NCBI GenBank assembly: GCA_963921825.1 | Contig: OY997591.1 | Coordinates: 49,621,825-49,685,824 of the forward strand | Origin: Erodium maritimum | Lineage: Eukaryota; Streptophyta; Magnoliopsida; Geraniales; Geraniaceae | Length of the DNA stretch: 64,000 bases | Reading direction: 5' to 3' | In this document: positions 10,516 to 22,267 of the stretch, one piece after another | Position numbering within the stretch: position 1 is the stretch's first letter | Layout of the letters: each line of letters opens with the position of its first letter | Notes under the pieces: generated by a model | What the model saw: only the letters and a program-made list of their open reading frames with translations | The model's database searches: none | What the model was told of the DNA's origin: nothing | Program-made: the position numbers and the translations under genes

Positions 10516-13500
10516 ATGTCGCGCCGCGCAGAGACTCGTTTCTTCAAAGGTGACCAAGTCGAGGTCACTCGACCGGAGGGTGTCCTCATCGGCCCCTTCT
10601 ACGCCGCCACCGTGCTCCGATCGCTGGCCAAGGACAAGACCCATGTCTTCGTCGAGTACCACACTCTATTCAACTCCCACACCCGCTCGGAGCTCCTCAA
10701 GGAGTACGTCGATGTGGCCCGAGTCAGGCCCACTCCGCCACGCCAGCTCATACGCTGCTTCTTGGTCGGCGACAGTGTCGACGCCTACTACCAAACTGGG
10801 TGGCACCGGGGACTGGTCACTGACATTCGCGAAAACTCGATTTACTTGGTTATGCTGGAGGAGAAACGCGAAGAATTTGTATTTGAGCAGTCCAATTTGC
10901 GACTCCATCGGGAATGGGGTGATGGGTCCTGGTTCCCCCCTCTTCCAGAACAAGAAGCGGAGGTAAGATGATCAAATTTTTGTTAAACATTACTGATAAT
11001 TAAGTTGTAGTTTGGTGAATTCTGTTTGTTTTATGTTCTTCTTCGTAATGGGCTTGTGTGGTTATTGCTTGATTGCCTCATTTCTGGTTTGTTCTTCCAT
11101 GGGCTTGTGAGAGATTGTAGCTTTTGATTTTATATATGGTACAAAGATTGATGCTGAGAATGCTGTTGGTAGGGATTTTGACTAGTTAATAAAGTTTGCT
11201 TTGGAATGGTAAAGTTTAAGAGTTACTTCTGTATCATTTCCAATGGGGTTTTGTGGGTATTTGATGTTTAGGAAGAAACTTAATTATATGGCTCATGCCG
11301 TGAAGCTATCTGTCGGCATTGCCACATTGGTAAAGCTGAGAGACGCCTTTGCATTACCTTGTAATAACAATTTGCTTTAAAACATTATTGAATATGTGCA
11401 GCAACCATACCACATTACAATATGAGATCATCTTGCGATGTTTTTGTGGCTTGGAAAAAGATGTCTTTGCTCATCACATATTGATTTCTAGGTCTCTCTT
11501 TTCTAAACTGGTAGTTGAGTTCATGGACCATTCCATCTTAGCTTATGGGCTTTTCCACCACTTATTACAGAAAGGTTTGAAGAAGACATATTTAGAGGGT
11601 CACAGTTCTTTTTTCTTTTACTAGGGTTTGTTTGCTTTTAGTAAACATGTTAGCTTTCTCTCTCTCTTGCGCGCTCTTTCTCAGTTGGTGTATTCACCTA
11701 TATTTATTTGTTTATTCTTCCTACATCATCTAAAGTTTTGTTTGTATCTCTTTTTAGTTTCCTTGTGAAATGCATATTGGTTCATTGAATGCTTTCTCTA
11801 AATTTTCATGGCATTGTAACCCCACCCACACCACCCGTATAGCATTTGGTGTAAAATGGAATATGGCTTTTACATGAACTTGTATACTATTGATGCTCTG
11901 AAAGTTAGTGGTTTCAGATTTTGTAAACAATTATCTCCTATATGATGTTTATTGGGTATCTAAATGCTTTAATTGCAGAAAAAGTTGTCCGAGGCGGATC
12001 CTAAGACTAAAAAGATAACAGTGAAGATTAAATGCAGCAAAAAAATGCCAATGACGAAGTTTAGTGCAGGGGAAATGGTGGAGGTCAGTAGTGATGAAGA
12101 AGGTTACCTGGGTTCTTGGTACACTGCTACAGTTATTGACTTCATCGACAGTGATAAGTGTCTTGTGGAGTATTTGACCCTCACAGCAGATGATGAAAAT
12201 AGTCCTTTAAGAGAGGAAGCCGATCTGAAGTATATTAGGCCTCATCCTCCATCTGCTCTAACATTTATGCGTTATAAACTGCATGAAAAGGTTGATGCTT
12301 GGTACAATGATGGCTGGTGGATTGGTGTGGTATCTAAAGTTCTAGATAGAAACAAGTATTATGTCTATTTCAGCAGCACACGCGAGGAGATGGAATTTAC
12401 ACACTGTAATTTGAGGCCTCATCAAGACTGGATTAATGGAAAATGGGTCTCCTCTAAGGTATCATATATTGGTTGTCTAGAATTTTACTTGCATTTCAGC
12501 ATGGAATGATAGATCATATCATCTACTGAACTGTCCCTAGTAACTGAAACATAACTTTTTACCACTTAACTTGTTAATCATAAAGCTTTATTTGATTCGG
12601 CATTTTTTTTCCCCCAATTTGACTGGCTCAGATGTGTGTGCTAGCGTTATCTCATGTGGTTGTATATGCTGCTGTTTTCCAAATTTCAGTAATTTCAATA
12701 TTACTACAAGATTAAGAAAATTTGTACTTGTAGGGAATGATCTGTTTATGAGTAATACCATTCTTTACTGAACTAAACTTGGCACAATGTGAACACTAAC
12801 CCTATTATCCAACAAATGCTATTAGTGGGATTTCTTGCAGAGTAAATTGCTGATGGTTATTGCCTACTATACGTCTTTTGCTAATAATAGTTATGTGCAA
12901 AAGACGTATAGTACGCAATAGCTATCTGCAATTAACCCTTATTTTTATGAGTAGGACTTAAGTATCTATCTTACTAAAGTACTTTGGAACAGATTAGAAA
13001 AATGTTATCAGTATATATAATTTGGTTATTAAAACAAGTCTGGTGTGTGAATAAAGGTTGCTTTTTATACTTTGTTTGACCATATATACAGTTAAAACCA
13101 GTAGCCATTAGCAATACAGTATCTTCCTTCCTTGAAAGTTTTCTACCTTGTTCGTTCCTGACAGTAACATTAACTGTACTTTGAACCTGCAGGAAAAGTC
13201 AGGTGAGTTCGAGACGAAGCCAGTAGATGTAAAATTGAAGACGGCGGTCAATACTGGAAGAACTTCGGAGCCATTGCCATTCAGGTTCAGTAAGGGGATG
13301 GAGGTAGAAATCAGAAGTGATGAAGAGGGTTATCAGGGTTCTTGGTATACAGCAAAAATTGTCAGCTCAATAGGCAAGGACAAGTATTTGGTGGAGTATC
13401 AGACACTTAAAACAGAAGATGAAGCTGAGTTCCTGAAAGAAGAGGCAAATGCTCATGACCTTAGGCCTCGGACCCCCAATATTCAACGTGTGGGCCGTTT

Positions 13501-13687
13501 TGAGCAACGTGACAAAGTTGATGCATGGTATAATGAAGGGTGGTGGGTTGGTCATATATCTAGAGTTCTTGATGACTGGAAGTATATAGTTTACTTTAGG
13601 AGCACAAATGAAGTAATGCAAGTCGAACATCGTAATCTCAGGCCTCATCTGGAATGGACGAATGGACAGTGGTTCGATGCTTCTTAG
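10516..13687 (+). CDS. Agenet/Tudor-like domain protein with three Agenet doublets
   Basis: Three exons, 10516-10962, 11979-12458 and 13193-13687, all joined in phase 0 with GT-AG borders, give 473 aa. Each exon encodes one Agenet doublet: a first domain with the core GxWYTATV-like pattern and VEY, then a linker LRPxPP, then a second domain with KVDAWYNxGWWxG and an ending LRPHxxWxxGxW. Agenet domains are Tudor-like folds that in plants read methylated histones or sit in DUF724-type regulators; the nucleus is the likely site. No DUF724 domain, transmembrane segment or enzyme motif is seen. Start choice: the ATG at 10516 opens the first domain directly and its context is good. The stop TAG at 13685-13687 is followed at once by GTATGA, so a 3'UTR intron may begin there (acceptor TTTCCAG before 14051). 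Exons 2 and 3 resemble each other more than exon 1. Confidence 0.88.
12845..12933. repeat. Short foldback element in intron 2 of the Agenet gene
   Basis: Arms 12845-12880 and 12898-12933 are nearly perfect inverted copies of about 36 bases (ACTATACGTCTTTTG against CAAAAGACGTATAGT), separated by 17 bases. It would fold into a strong hairpin in the intron RNA. Likely a small MITE. Confidence 0.85.
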
Positions 13688-14821
13688 GTATGACTTGCTC
13701 TTCCTAATAACTTAAGCTATGAATCAAATCGATTAACTAATATGGCTTGGTTTTTGGACTAGCCCATTGTGATAAATAATTTCTAGCATAAGGTAAGAGA
13801 TAGGTCAGTGCTTGCATTATGTGCAAAGCTCCATTAAGCTTTCATATGGTTCTGGCCCGTACAAACCAATCAGACTGGCCCGTTGGTTGAGAACTTGATA
13901 TCCATATGCTCCTAGGTGCTTAATTTTGTTAGTCTGTATTATAGTGTGGTGTATGGCCTTGGGATACCTATTTTGTGAGTTGTGTCTCTAACATTGCTAT
14001 TGGTTTACTCCTTTCCATTAAACTTAGTTTGTTAATGACTTTATTTCCAGGTATAAAACCTCAGATCGTTGAATGAAGAGAGCAAGGTTACTCATCAGCA
14101 ATAGGTATGGTTTGGACTATGTTCTCTCAACATCACATGGTTCATAAGATTAAGCTAAACCTGCATGGTCTGCTATTTTTAACTGGACTTCCTTAATTGT
14201 GCAGGAAAAAAAGAAGGAACCAACGTCAGATCTGATGATTTTTTTTGGCCTTGTCTCTTCTGTGAATGTTTAGGATTGTCACTTTTTCAGAATCAGCTTC
14301 AACTTAAGCTATTGTGAGTATAACATTACCACTTCTTACTAAGTATTAGAGTCTGTAGTTGGGTGTAGCAAACTGCAGATTAGGGGTAAGGTTAAATCTG
14401 TAGAATCACCATGAACCCACTTAACTATAGCTGTATTAGAGACACCATTTCAGTTCATGAAGCAAGCTTGTTCTCTATAGATATTGGAGTTTGACTTTAT
14501 GTTGATCACTGATCCAAATCAAGATCCTCTTCCAAAATCATGGAACTGTCATAACCAAGTGACTTTACCGAGAAAAAGAATTTGAATCCCAACAACGGTA
14601 ATTAAGCTTTATTGTACAAGTGTGGGATGGTAAAATTAGTCAGAGAAATACTCATCCCACCAACATCCAAGGCAACGAGAGATTATGTAAATTTCACTTA
14701 ATCAAATAAACTGACAAGTCCTCTGGATTGGGTCAGATGATCAAGTGGTACTCATCACCTTTTCTGAGATGAGGACTTTAAATGTAGATGTCCTACTTAG
14801 AACAAGCGTGAGATTTATATC
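13688..14821 (+). other. 3' region of the Agenet gene, no coding sequence seen
   Basis: AT-rich. Two possible 3'UTR introns can be drawn (13688 to ~14050, and GTATGG near 14104 to TTGTGCAG near 14204). Beyond that I see nothing recognisable until the MITE at 14822. Confidence 0.5.
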
Positions 14822-15182
14822 GGGTAAATTACAAATACCTACTCCAAATTTGTATCGTTTAACTGATACTTATCCTAAAGTTTTTTTTAACTATACCTAT
14901 TCAGATGTTTAGTTATATAACAAATAGTTCAAGCTGTCAGCTAAAATGACGAAAATGCCCTCAGTGATTTTTAAATATTTTTTTAAAATAAAACTGAAGT
15001 GATTTTTTAAATATTTTTTTAAAATAATTACTGAAGTGTAGTTGAGGGTATTTTCGTCATTTTAGTTGATGACTTGAGCTATTTGTTATATAACTAAACA
15101 TCTGAGTATGTATCAATTAAAAAAACTTTAAGGTAGGTATCACTTAAACGCTACAAATTTGGGGTAGGTATTTGTAGTTTAC
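14822..15182. mobile_element. Foldback MITE (~360 bp, near-full-length palindrome)
   Basis: The left arm (GGGTAAATTACAAATACC...) and right arm (...GGTAGGTATTTGTAGTTTAC) pair almost throughout, each about 150 bases, including TCAGATGTTTAGTTATATAA near 14900 and its complement near 15095. The centre is an AT-rich repeat of TTTTTAAATATTTTTTTAAAATAA. No coding content. A target duplication could not be fixed. 15183-15542 holds no gene I can support. Confidence 0.85.
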
Positions 15183-15542
15183 ACATTTATATTTATGTCG
15201 ATACACTTCCAAAGTTGTTTACCTACGATACTTACATTGACGTAGACCACCATGTGGTATTTGGAAGCTCTGGAAAGAAGAATTATAATTACTCCTCAAT
15301 GATTGATGAAATGTATGTAGTTAACAAGGGTAAGCGAAAGAAATCGTTAAGAAAATGTCGAACCGGCATTATCTTTGGTGGATATGGATTTTCTATTCAA
15401 AAAATCGACCATTAACCGATCAAAAAACAGTTAGCTTCGATCAGTGTAGCTTTCTGCCCTTATAATTGCGGAGCCCGTATACATCTGCTCAGCCCACGTA
15501 CAACTCAGCACATAAAGAAACTCTAATTCACTTACCCTATAA

Positions 15543-16227
15543 GACCATCCGTAGTAGGATTTAGATAAATCGATCTAATCCGGCCTAGATAAATCGGTCT
15601 AATTCGGCCTAATTAAGCCCAAATTTTAAGCAATTTATTAGAAATCGACCCGAATCGTGGGTCTAAAGATTCTGATGTTGCATCGGTCTATTTCCAGTCT
15701 AATTTGTATTTAAAAAATAATAAATATTTAGAAAATGATACTTTTATTATTTCCGAAAACAAGACAACGAGACTACAATGCAAACCCGATAAACACCCAA
15801 CCCTAGAACCTAGAAAAACCACTTCCGAGCGGACAACCCCGAGCAGAAGAAAACTACAGTTCCGGAAGGCTGTTCATCAACCGCCATTTCGGGCATTTCC
15901 GTATAGTCGGCCACCACTCATGCTTGTTGAAGGGGAGGGCGACATTACGGGCATAAACCCGATTGGTCTCCAGGAGAACCTCGGCATCGGTGGCGGTTGG
16001 GTCGGGCTCATATCGGGCTTGCAAGAATGCCAGCTCAAACCGCTGCACCTGGAGGTTGATTTTCTGCCAATGGTCCTTTAGCTACTGCTCGGACTGGGGG
16101 ATGCTTCTGTTGCCATGGTTTTCCAATTCTCGTAGAGGTCGTGCTAGTACTCTCGGGTGGCACTGCCGTAAATCATCCACGCCATAATCAGTCTCCTCTC
16201 CTCAACGTTTGTCCACAACGGTGCCAT
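15543..16227 (-). pseudogene. PIF/Harbinger ORF1 (Myb/SANT-like) remnant, with terminal repeat at 15543
   Basis: A start at 16227 reads MAPLWTNVEERRLIMAWM, then, after breaks, LKDHWQKINLQVQRFELAFL and PFNKHEWWPTIRKCPKW, down to about 15850. This is the trihelix/Myb-SANT-like layout of the Harbinger accessory protein that helps the transposase bind DNA. There are at least two in-frame stops and one frame change. Left of it, 15543-15566 (GACCATCCGTAGTAGGATTT) matches the inverted terminus at 39261, and it is preceded by TAA, the usual Harbinger target site. The right terminus was not found. Confidence 0.6.
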
Positions 16228-16529
16228 CGATTGGTGAGAAGTATGAGGAGGAAGAGTTGCACCGATTCTGCAAAGGAGATGGCTTAAATAGGGGCGAGGA
16301 AATCGTAGGGTTTTTGGTTACCAAAGAGATAGGATTGGTCCACCGAATTCAATTGGTAGAGTCGGTCAAATAATTAAAGAGGCAGATCTAGTGCATGTGA
16401 CCAAAGAGAGAGAATCGGCCAAACATAAAAGACAAAAAATGTGACATTTATTTCGAACTTCGTAGGTAGGTTTCCGAGTACAAAATGAAACCGGAATTGT
16501 TCGAAATCGAGTACATGAATACGAAAATA

Positions 16530-16800
16530 GAAAATTGAACATGCTAATTGTGGTTTATAGCTCGAAGCATCTCGAACATAAGAGCCTCGTGGTTGGCTTT
16601 CTCAAACGGGATCCAGTCATTTGTGTCGAGCGCAACTGCTTCGGCGTACTGCATGGTCAGTGACAACTAGTACTTCATCAGCTTTGCTTTCGTTCGCTCG
16701 AATTGACCACGATGGCATTCTTCTCTTTGGATCTTGTACACATTTGGGGGAGGACCCATAGCAGCCTGGGAAACACCGCTTTCATTCTCGGAGTCCATAA
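16530..16800 (-). pseudogene. Second Harbinger-associated ORF fragment
   Basis: Reading left from ATG ~16799: MDSENESGVSQAAMGPPPNV, then an EECHRGQFERTKAKLMKY segment and, after one in-frame TAG, LSLTMQYAEAVALDTNDWIP. It is charged and helical and resembles the C-terminal part of Harbinger ORF1 proteins, but I cannot name it firmly. It lies between the SANT fragment and the transposase fragment on the same strand. Confidence 0.4.
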
Positions 16801-17001
16801 TTTTGGTTGGACACTAGTTTTCGAAAGTATTTGTATTGTGTTTGAAGGATGTGGATGAGTTTCCTTTTATAGGCATACGAATCGGGCATTGCCTTGCATG
16901 GAGGGTTGTGAAGATTCGTAATACGATACAATAAAGTTTCCAACATATAGGTTAACGGAAATACAAGCTGGAATTCAACAACGAAAAAAATGCATATTTA
17001 A

Positions 17002-17610
17002 CTAGTTGTCGTCATGCATGACAGCTTTTGCTCTGAACCGAGTCCACAATTGTTCAATTAGATCAACCTTCAGTTGTTGGTACACTGCTCGATTCTCTAG
17101 CCGGCTTGACTGAAACCGGATGTGATCGTAACCTGGTATTGGGCCTCGGTGGATAGGTATGATTGATTCTTCGGATGTGAGTTGTTCTATTTCACCCTGA
17201 AAGGTATCACGTTCGTCGTCCACAATCATGTTGTGCATGATAATGCATGCCCATATTATCATAGGCAATTTTGTATCATCCCAACCGTGAGCAGGCCGAC
17301 TGATGATATGGAAACGAGCTTGAAGGATCCCAAATACCCTTTCCACATATTTCCTTGCGGCTTCTTGTTTCTTTGAGTATAACATGCGCCTCAGTAGCTG
17401 TGGTGCAGGGATAGACTTAACGAAACACACACACACTAGGTAAATTCCATCAGTTAAGTAGTACGGGGTGTTGTAAAATGTATCGTTGACCTCAAACCCC
17501 ACCGGAGGTTGGTCGCCTCGATATACGTGGAAAAATATGGACGATTGGTTCAAAAGATTGATATCATTGTTTGAACCCGGTGATGCAGAGCGTGGTGGCG
17601 GGGAAAAGGT
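17002..17610 (-). pseudogene. PIF/Harbinger transposase, C-terminal part
   Basis: From about 17610 leftward: PGSNNDINLLNQSSIF, YYLTDGIY, FVKSIPAPQ, then EAARKYVERVFGILQARFHI and IIMHNMIVDDERD, ending at TAA 17002. These are the DDE_Tnp_4 (HARBI1/ALP1-like) signatures from the middle Asp region to the C-terminus. The N-terminal half with the first catalytic Asp is missing; upstream sequence in the same frame is unrelated. Divergent from the Harbinger copies at 44 and 63 kb. 17611-18240 holds no other gene I can support. Confidence 0.8.
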
Positions 17611-18240
17611 GGCTGCAACTGCCATCTTAGGGTTCGGCGCGCAGGAGATCAACGATGAAGCGGGATGGCTGGCCGCACAAAGAGGTAGGGGATCCACGGC
17701 TGGTCGGGGTTCATGGTGAGAGATGATGGTGATCAGAGGACAAGCGAGTGTCGAGAATCAGCCTAAAGTGGTTGTTGTATCGTCGCCGACGAGAGAGATC
17801 AACCCTTAGGGTTCAAATTATAGCCCTTAATATTCTCCGAAAGCTTTGAAAAGTAATTAACATGTGATAGTTAAATTGCTCTTTTCTATACGAAATCACA
17901 ACTTCAACCGAAATATTATTTGACATAGTTTTGTTTATAATAGATGTTTTAGCTTATGACATTTTATTCCAATTTTGTCTATAATAGATGTTCGTTTAAC
18001 TTATGACGTTTTATATTGGTTCACGATCACAAGTTATCAAAATACCATATTTTCTGCAAAACATTTTATTTTATTAGAAGGGTATAAAATGTTTGGATAT
18101 TTTCCTCCAATGTTCCCTTGGATATACAAGTGATAACTTTACATTTCAAATTCTACTCCTACAATTGCAAAACTGGTGGCCACTTTACCTAAGTTATCCG
18201 AGTTCGTAAACAGCCACAAACACATTACACGTGAAAACAA

Positions 18241-20130
18241 CTAATTACCTTCCAAAAGACTCTTCAACCGAATCCTGGCCTCCTCGGACAAACTACCAAA
18301 CCGACTCAACCTCCTCGGACGAGCCTCCAAAGGTTTCGGAGAAGAAAAACACACGACAATAGCAGTAAGATTATCACACGTATTCAGTCTCAAAGCATCG
18401 TTCACCAGTTCCCTCGCACATTGCTGCGGATCATCGTGCCGCCTCAGCCCGCGCCTCACAAGACTCACCGCGTACTGACTCGACATCACGTCCCATATCC
18501 CATCACACCCCATGATCATAAACTCATCCTCCTCGCCCAACACAACCCGCCTCACTTCCGGCTCCGCAATCAACGGACAACCCGTCCCACGTGGAAACTT
18601 AAAGTCCCAGTCACCAAGCGCACGTGTCACCGACAAGTACCCGTTGACGTAACCGTCGTCGATGTAACCGCCCGACTCCTCCACGCGCTTGCGTTCCGGT
18701 AAATAAGACGGTTTGTGATCTTGGGACATGTCAACCGCTACTCCTTTCCTGCATAGAACCGCCCGGCAATCGCCGGCGTTGGCGACCAGTAAATGCTTCC
18801 CGAGCACGAGGGCGGTCAGCGCCGTCGTCCCGCTCGAGCTGCTGACACAGCTTTCTCCTGCCAATGCCAGGTCAGCCAGCTGGAACGCTTTCCGGTGACA
18901 ATTTTCCAACTCTCTGGAGTTAGTCTCTGGTGTGTCTGGCAGACCGCTGTCTTCGAAGAATAGTCTCATGGCGTTCTTTTTTATGTAGGCTGCTGCATCG
19001 GGGCCTCCGTGCCCGTCGAACACCGCGTAGAACGCGGTTGGCTTTGAGAAGCCGTGGAGAGGGCCTAGGTGTGTGGATAGATCGTCGATCCTGATGTGCT
19101 CGTCGTCCATGGATACCCTAGGCCCGATGTCCGAATGGCTCCCAGAACGGATGTTAGGGATGAACTTATCTACTGCAGTGTCTTTAATTGTGTCTGAGCA
19201 ATTCACAGCCTGATTAAACAAAACAAGTAGAGTAGGTAAGCCTAATATTCAGAGGAACATTATCAGAACTAAACAAATTGAATCATAATTCATCTATGCT
19301 AAGAGGCTCCTACTATTTCCTAAATCATGAACAGAGATGGGTTTTCTTCATGATCCAAGACTAGAAGATGCCATATCAATGCACTATCAAACATGCCACA
19401 TCAATGCACTAGAACATTCAATCACATAACTATGCACATGACCATATTTATGATTATCACCATATCCATTAGGAATCCACAAAGTAATAATAAGCACATC
19501 AAAAAAAACTATTAGTATTCTTAAATATGGTCATATATCTCTAATACTCTGCACACACAAATGAGTTCCAGGGGAAAAAATCTGGAAGAGTTGGCTTCAA
19601 TGAAATAAATAATCAAAACAAAAAAGTGCTCAAAGAAGAAATTGGGAATACAAATAATCTGAACTACTTTTGAATCTCAATTCACTAAATTAAGCTACCC
19701 ATAATAGTCCCTGTCAGAAAATTTGAACTTGTCAGCTACCAAAACAAAACCCAGAACAAGAAAACCGGTTTCAAAAACTGAATACACATAAACCAAATCT
19801 CTCTACTAAGGAAAAAAAACACGATTTAACAGAAAAGATGACACCTTTCACAGAATCCCACAGAAAGAACATGACCCAGAAGACAAAAATCACTCAAAGC
19901 AGAATCAATTTCGAAAATTCCATCGCCACAAACAGATGAATCTCAGAACCCAGAAAGCAGAATCAAGAAAACTAGCGAAAACGTACCGATTCGGTGACGC
20001 GAAACATGGGTGATTTGGGGGGAGAAGTCTGAAGATTGTGCTCGCAGAGATGGTACTTGACATCCAGCACGGGTATGGTCTTCTGACAGATGATCTCCGC
20101 CTCTGGAACCATATTCGGACTCACTATCAT
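18241..20130 (-). CDS. Protein phosphatase 2C (PP2C), plant type
   Basis: Exon 1 is 20130-19987 (48 aa, donor GTACGT) and exon 2 is 19209-18241 (acceptor TTAATCAG, stop TAG 18241-18243); total 370 aa. PP2Cs are Mg/Mn-dependent Ser/Thr phosphatases that usually damp kinase signalling. Metal-site motifs in order: RVSMDDEH (~80), FDGHGG (113-117), [41 protein letters not shown] and NTCDNLT near the C-terminus; all key aspartates are present. It resembles the Arabidopsis PP2C 13/43/49 group more than the ABI1/HAB1 clade, and no membrane anchor is seen. A Met at residue 7 (MVPEAE) is an alternative start and fits the family's usual N-terminus. A G-box lies about 260 bp upstream. The intron (19210-19986) is plain AT-rich sequence. 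Confidence 0.93.
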
Positions 20131-20385
20131 CGTATCAATCGAATTTGGGCATAATTAGGATTCGTTTAGGACTTGTTTGTTTCTCTGGGAACGTGAATGT
20201 GTGAGGTTCTTCTCTTATAGTGTCCGTAGAGTTCCGTTTTAGGAAAGTAGATACTTCGTAGGAGAAGCTTGATGATATTATATGGCGATCGGAGTGCGAT
20301 TTTGACCGGCTCAGGCCGCGACACGGATCCTTAATTAACGACACGCGTAGGTGGGCACGCGGATACGGGGAGTTGGCGTGTCGGG

Positions 20386-20391
20386 CACGTG
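20386..20391 (-). promoter_or_regulatory. G-box CACGTG upstream of the PP2C gene
   Basis: CACGTG within GGGCACGTGACTTA, about 255 bases upstream of the PP2C start codon. G-box cores are bound by bZIP and bHLH factors and can act in ABA or light response. Only position and motif support it. Confidence 0.35.
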
Positions 20392-21600
20392 ACTTACTTC
20401 CGAAAGACTATTAGTTGACAATTCTGCCCTTGGAAAGGTTCGAGATTTACGAGAATGTTCCTTAGTTTCCTGTTTAGCGGCCGTGGGAACTTGATGATCC
20501 CTTTGCGCTTTGCTTTACATTTACGAACTGACAGCTAATCATTGGAACTGTTCATGTGTTGGGGCTAACCGACTAACCGTTAAAAGGCTTTATTATAGTC
20601 GTAACAAAGTCTAATTTTGTTGCTTCATCTTCAAGCAACTTTGATCCAAGCAACCAGTTATTGTTTAATGTAAAATAATCCCAAGTCCGGTTTGATTAGC
20701 TTCGTACGTTGGTCGGATAAATACAAGGTCGTGAATTAGCGGTATGGGATTAGTGGGTGCCATTAGATCCCAACGAGCAATTACTTTGTGGCTGACACAA
20801 ACACAAGATTCAAAAGGGAGTTCTTACCCACTAATCTTGCACCTAACTTTTTCAATTAGTTAGTTAATAACATAATTTTATCTACTTAAAATTCCGTGAT
20901 AAGACTTTTGCAGTCTCTCTATAAATATCTGACTCAAACAAAAATTAATATAAAAATATGTTATTAAGTGGTTTACAAAATCATGTAATATAAACAAAAA
21001 GAATATGGCTAATTTATTTAGTGTGGATGATGATGTCATAGACTAGCTAATGAAATGTTCTTATCCAGTAGCCATGATTCGGGAAAGATTAATGGGACAC
21101 ATCGGATGAGAGTAGCTGAACCCACAAGTTTTCTTCTTTAATTTTTAAGTAAAAGTTAGCAAAAAGAACCCTCCAGAAAAATATAGAATAAAGAATATGT
21201 GGGTCGAAATTTCCCAGAGATTCTTTCTAGGTAAGATAAGAATTCCAAGGGAGAGTTCAACAAAAGCTACGGGATTGCGGATAGGATTACAATTGGAGGA
21301 TATGTGGTGTAATTCTTGTGTGGATTGAATTAGTGTTCATATATGTGTGGACGGCTTTGGATTCTCCCAAGAAAAATACCTACATAAAGTTCGAGATCAT
21401 TACATCGAAAAAAACATCCTATAATAAAAATTAAAACGATACAGAGAACATTAACACAGTCTCTAGGCATGGAAGACACAATCTAGAATAAAATATATTT
21501 TAAGCAGCTCATAGAAAACAGAGGAGATGAACAAATATTAACAGATGCTTAAACAGCTCACTAAAACAGAGATGGGTAAATATGCAATTCATCCGATAGA
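20392..21600. other. Intergenic region, nothing recognised
   Basis: AT-rich spacer between the divergent upstream side of the PP2C gene and the 3' end of the NRPD7 gene. No open frame, RNA gene or clear repeat was seen. Confidence 0.5.
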
Positions 21601-21616
21601 TAGAACATAGACTTGT

Positions 21617-21680
21617 GAAAGAGGTCCCAGGAAATCACCCTCCACTCTGTGAACATAGACTTGTGAAAGAAGTCATTAGT
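21617..21680. repeat. Partial duplication of the NRPD7 3' coding end in its 3' flank
   Basis: GGTCCCAGGAAATCACCCTCCA occurs at about 21625 and again at about 21743 inside the last codons of NRPD7. A second short repeat, CATAGACTTGTGAAAGA, flanks it (about 21607 and 21654). It looks like a local duplication downstream of the stop codon. Confidence 0.75.
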
Positions 21681-21728
21681 TGTTAAACCAAAATATACAA
21701 ACTATGTCATAGGAACTAGAAGAGGTTT

Positions 21729-22262
21729 TCAGGCAGAAACAGGTCCCAGGAAATCACCCTCCAAGCTGCCCAAAGCCTGGAACTCCCTCTCTGCTTCCAT
21801 CCATTTAGTCCCAATCACGATGAAGCGAAGCACCACATCTTTCTCAATCTTGGAAAACCTGTCGCTCAAGAAGACTGGGTTCTCCCCATGCACAAACTTG
21901 TAGTCCGCCATCTTCGCGGAAGAGAGATAGATGTTCTCAGTGGGTCCACACCTCAAGAAAACCCCGTGCTTCAGCACTTTGTGGACCACTCCCTCCAAGA
22001 TCTCTCCTCTGAACATCTTGAAGGTCATGCAGCTGAACACGACAGGGAACAACACGTCTCCTGTGTGCTGCCTCACCTTCCCTTCTCCAATCGTCTCGAG
22101 GGTCATCACAGAAAGGAGGTATCCGAGGTCTTTGGTAGCCTTCTTGTTTGCAAAAGCGTCCATGAGACGCACGATGATCGAGCGCCGGAGCATCAGTCCC
22201 TTGTCATCCAAGTTTTCAGCAGGGATGATGACATTCCACGGCAACTTTACTTTCAGATACAT
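21729..22262 (-). CDS. NRPD7: RNA polymerase IV/V subunit 7 (Rpb7-like)
   Basis: One uninterrupted 177-aa frame. It has the Rpb7 layout: an N-terminal tip domain (MYLKVKLPWNVIIPAENLDD, then GEGKVRQHTGDVLFPVVF) and a C-terminal S1/OB domain from GEILEGVVHKVLKHGVFLRCGP to the end, finishing SLEGDFLGPV. The start KVKLPWxVxIPAE and GKVRQHTG fit the Pol IV/Pol V form (NRPD7/NRPE7), not the Pol II form NRPB7, which begins MFFHIVLE. With subunit 4 it forms the stalk of Pol IV and Pol V, which drive RNA-directed DNA methylation and transposon silencing in the nucleus. A 5'UTR intron of ~1.18 kb lies directly upstream (acceptor ATGAACAG, 4 bases before the ATG). Plants often carry separate or shared genes for the Pol IV and Pol V forms; which one this is cannot be told here. 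Confidence 0.9.
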   Translation of the reverse strand: MYLKVKLPWNVIIPAENLDDKGLMLRRSIIVRLMDAFANKKATKDLGYLLSVMTLETIGEGKVRQHTGDVLFPVVFSCMTFKMFRGEILEGVVHKVLKHGVFLRCGPTENIYLSSAKMADYKFVHGENPVFLSDRFSKIEKDVVLRFIVIGTKWMEAEREFQALGSLEGDFLGPVSA

Positions 22263-22267
22263 CCTTC

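Noticed and set aside
17611-17697. MDPLPLCAASHPASS leader of the Harbinger frame
   Set aside because: Harbinger homology begins only at PGSNNDIN; the leader is chance sequence joined to a truncated transposase.
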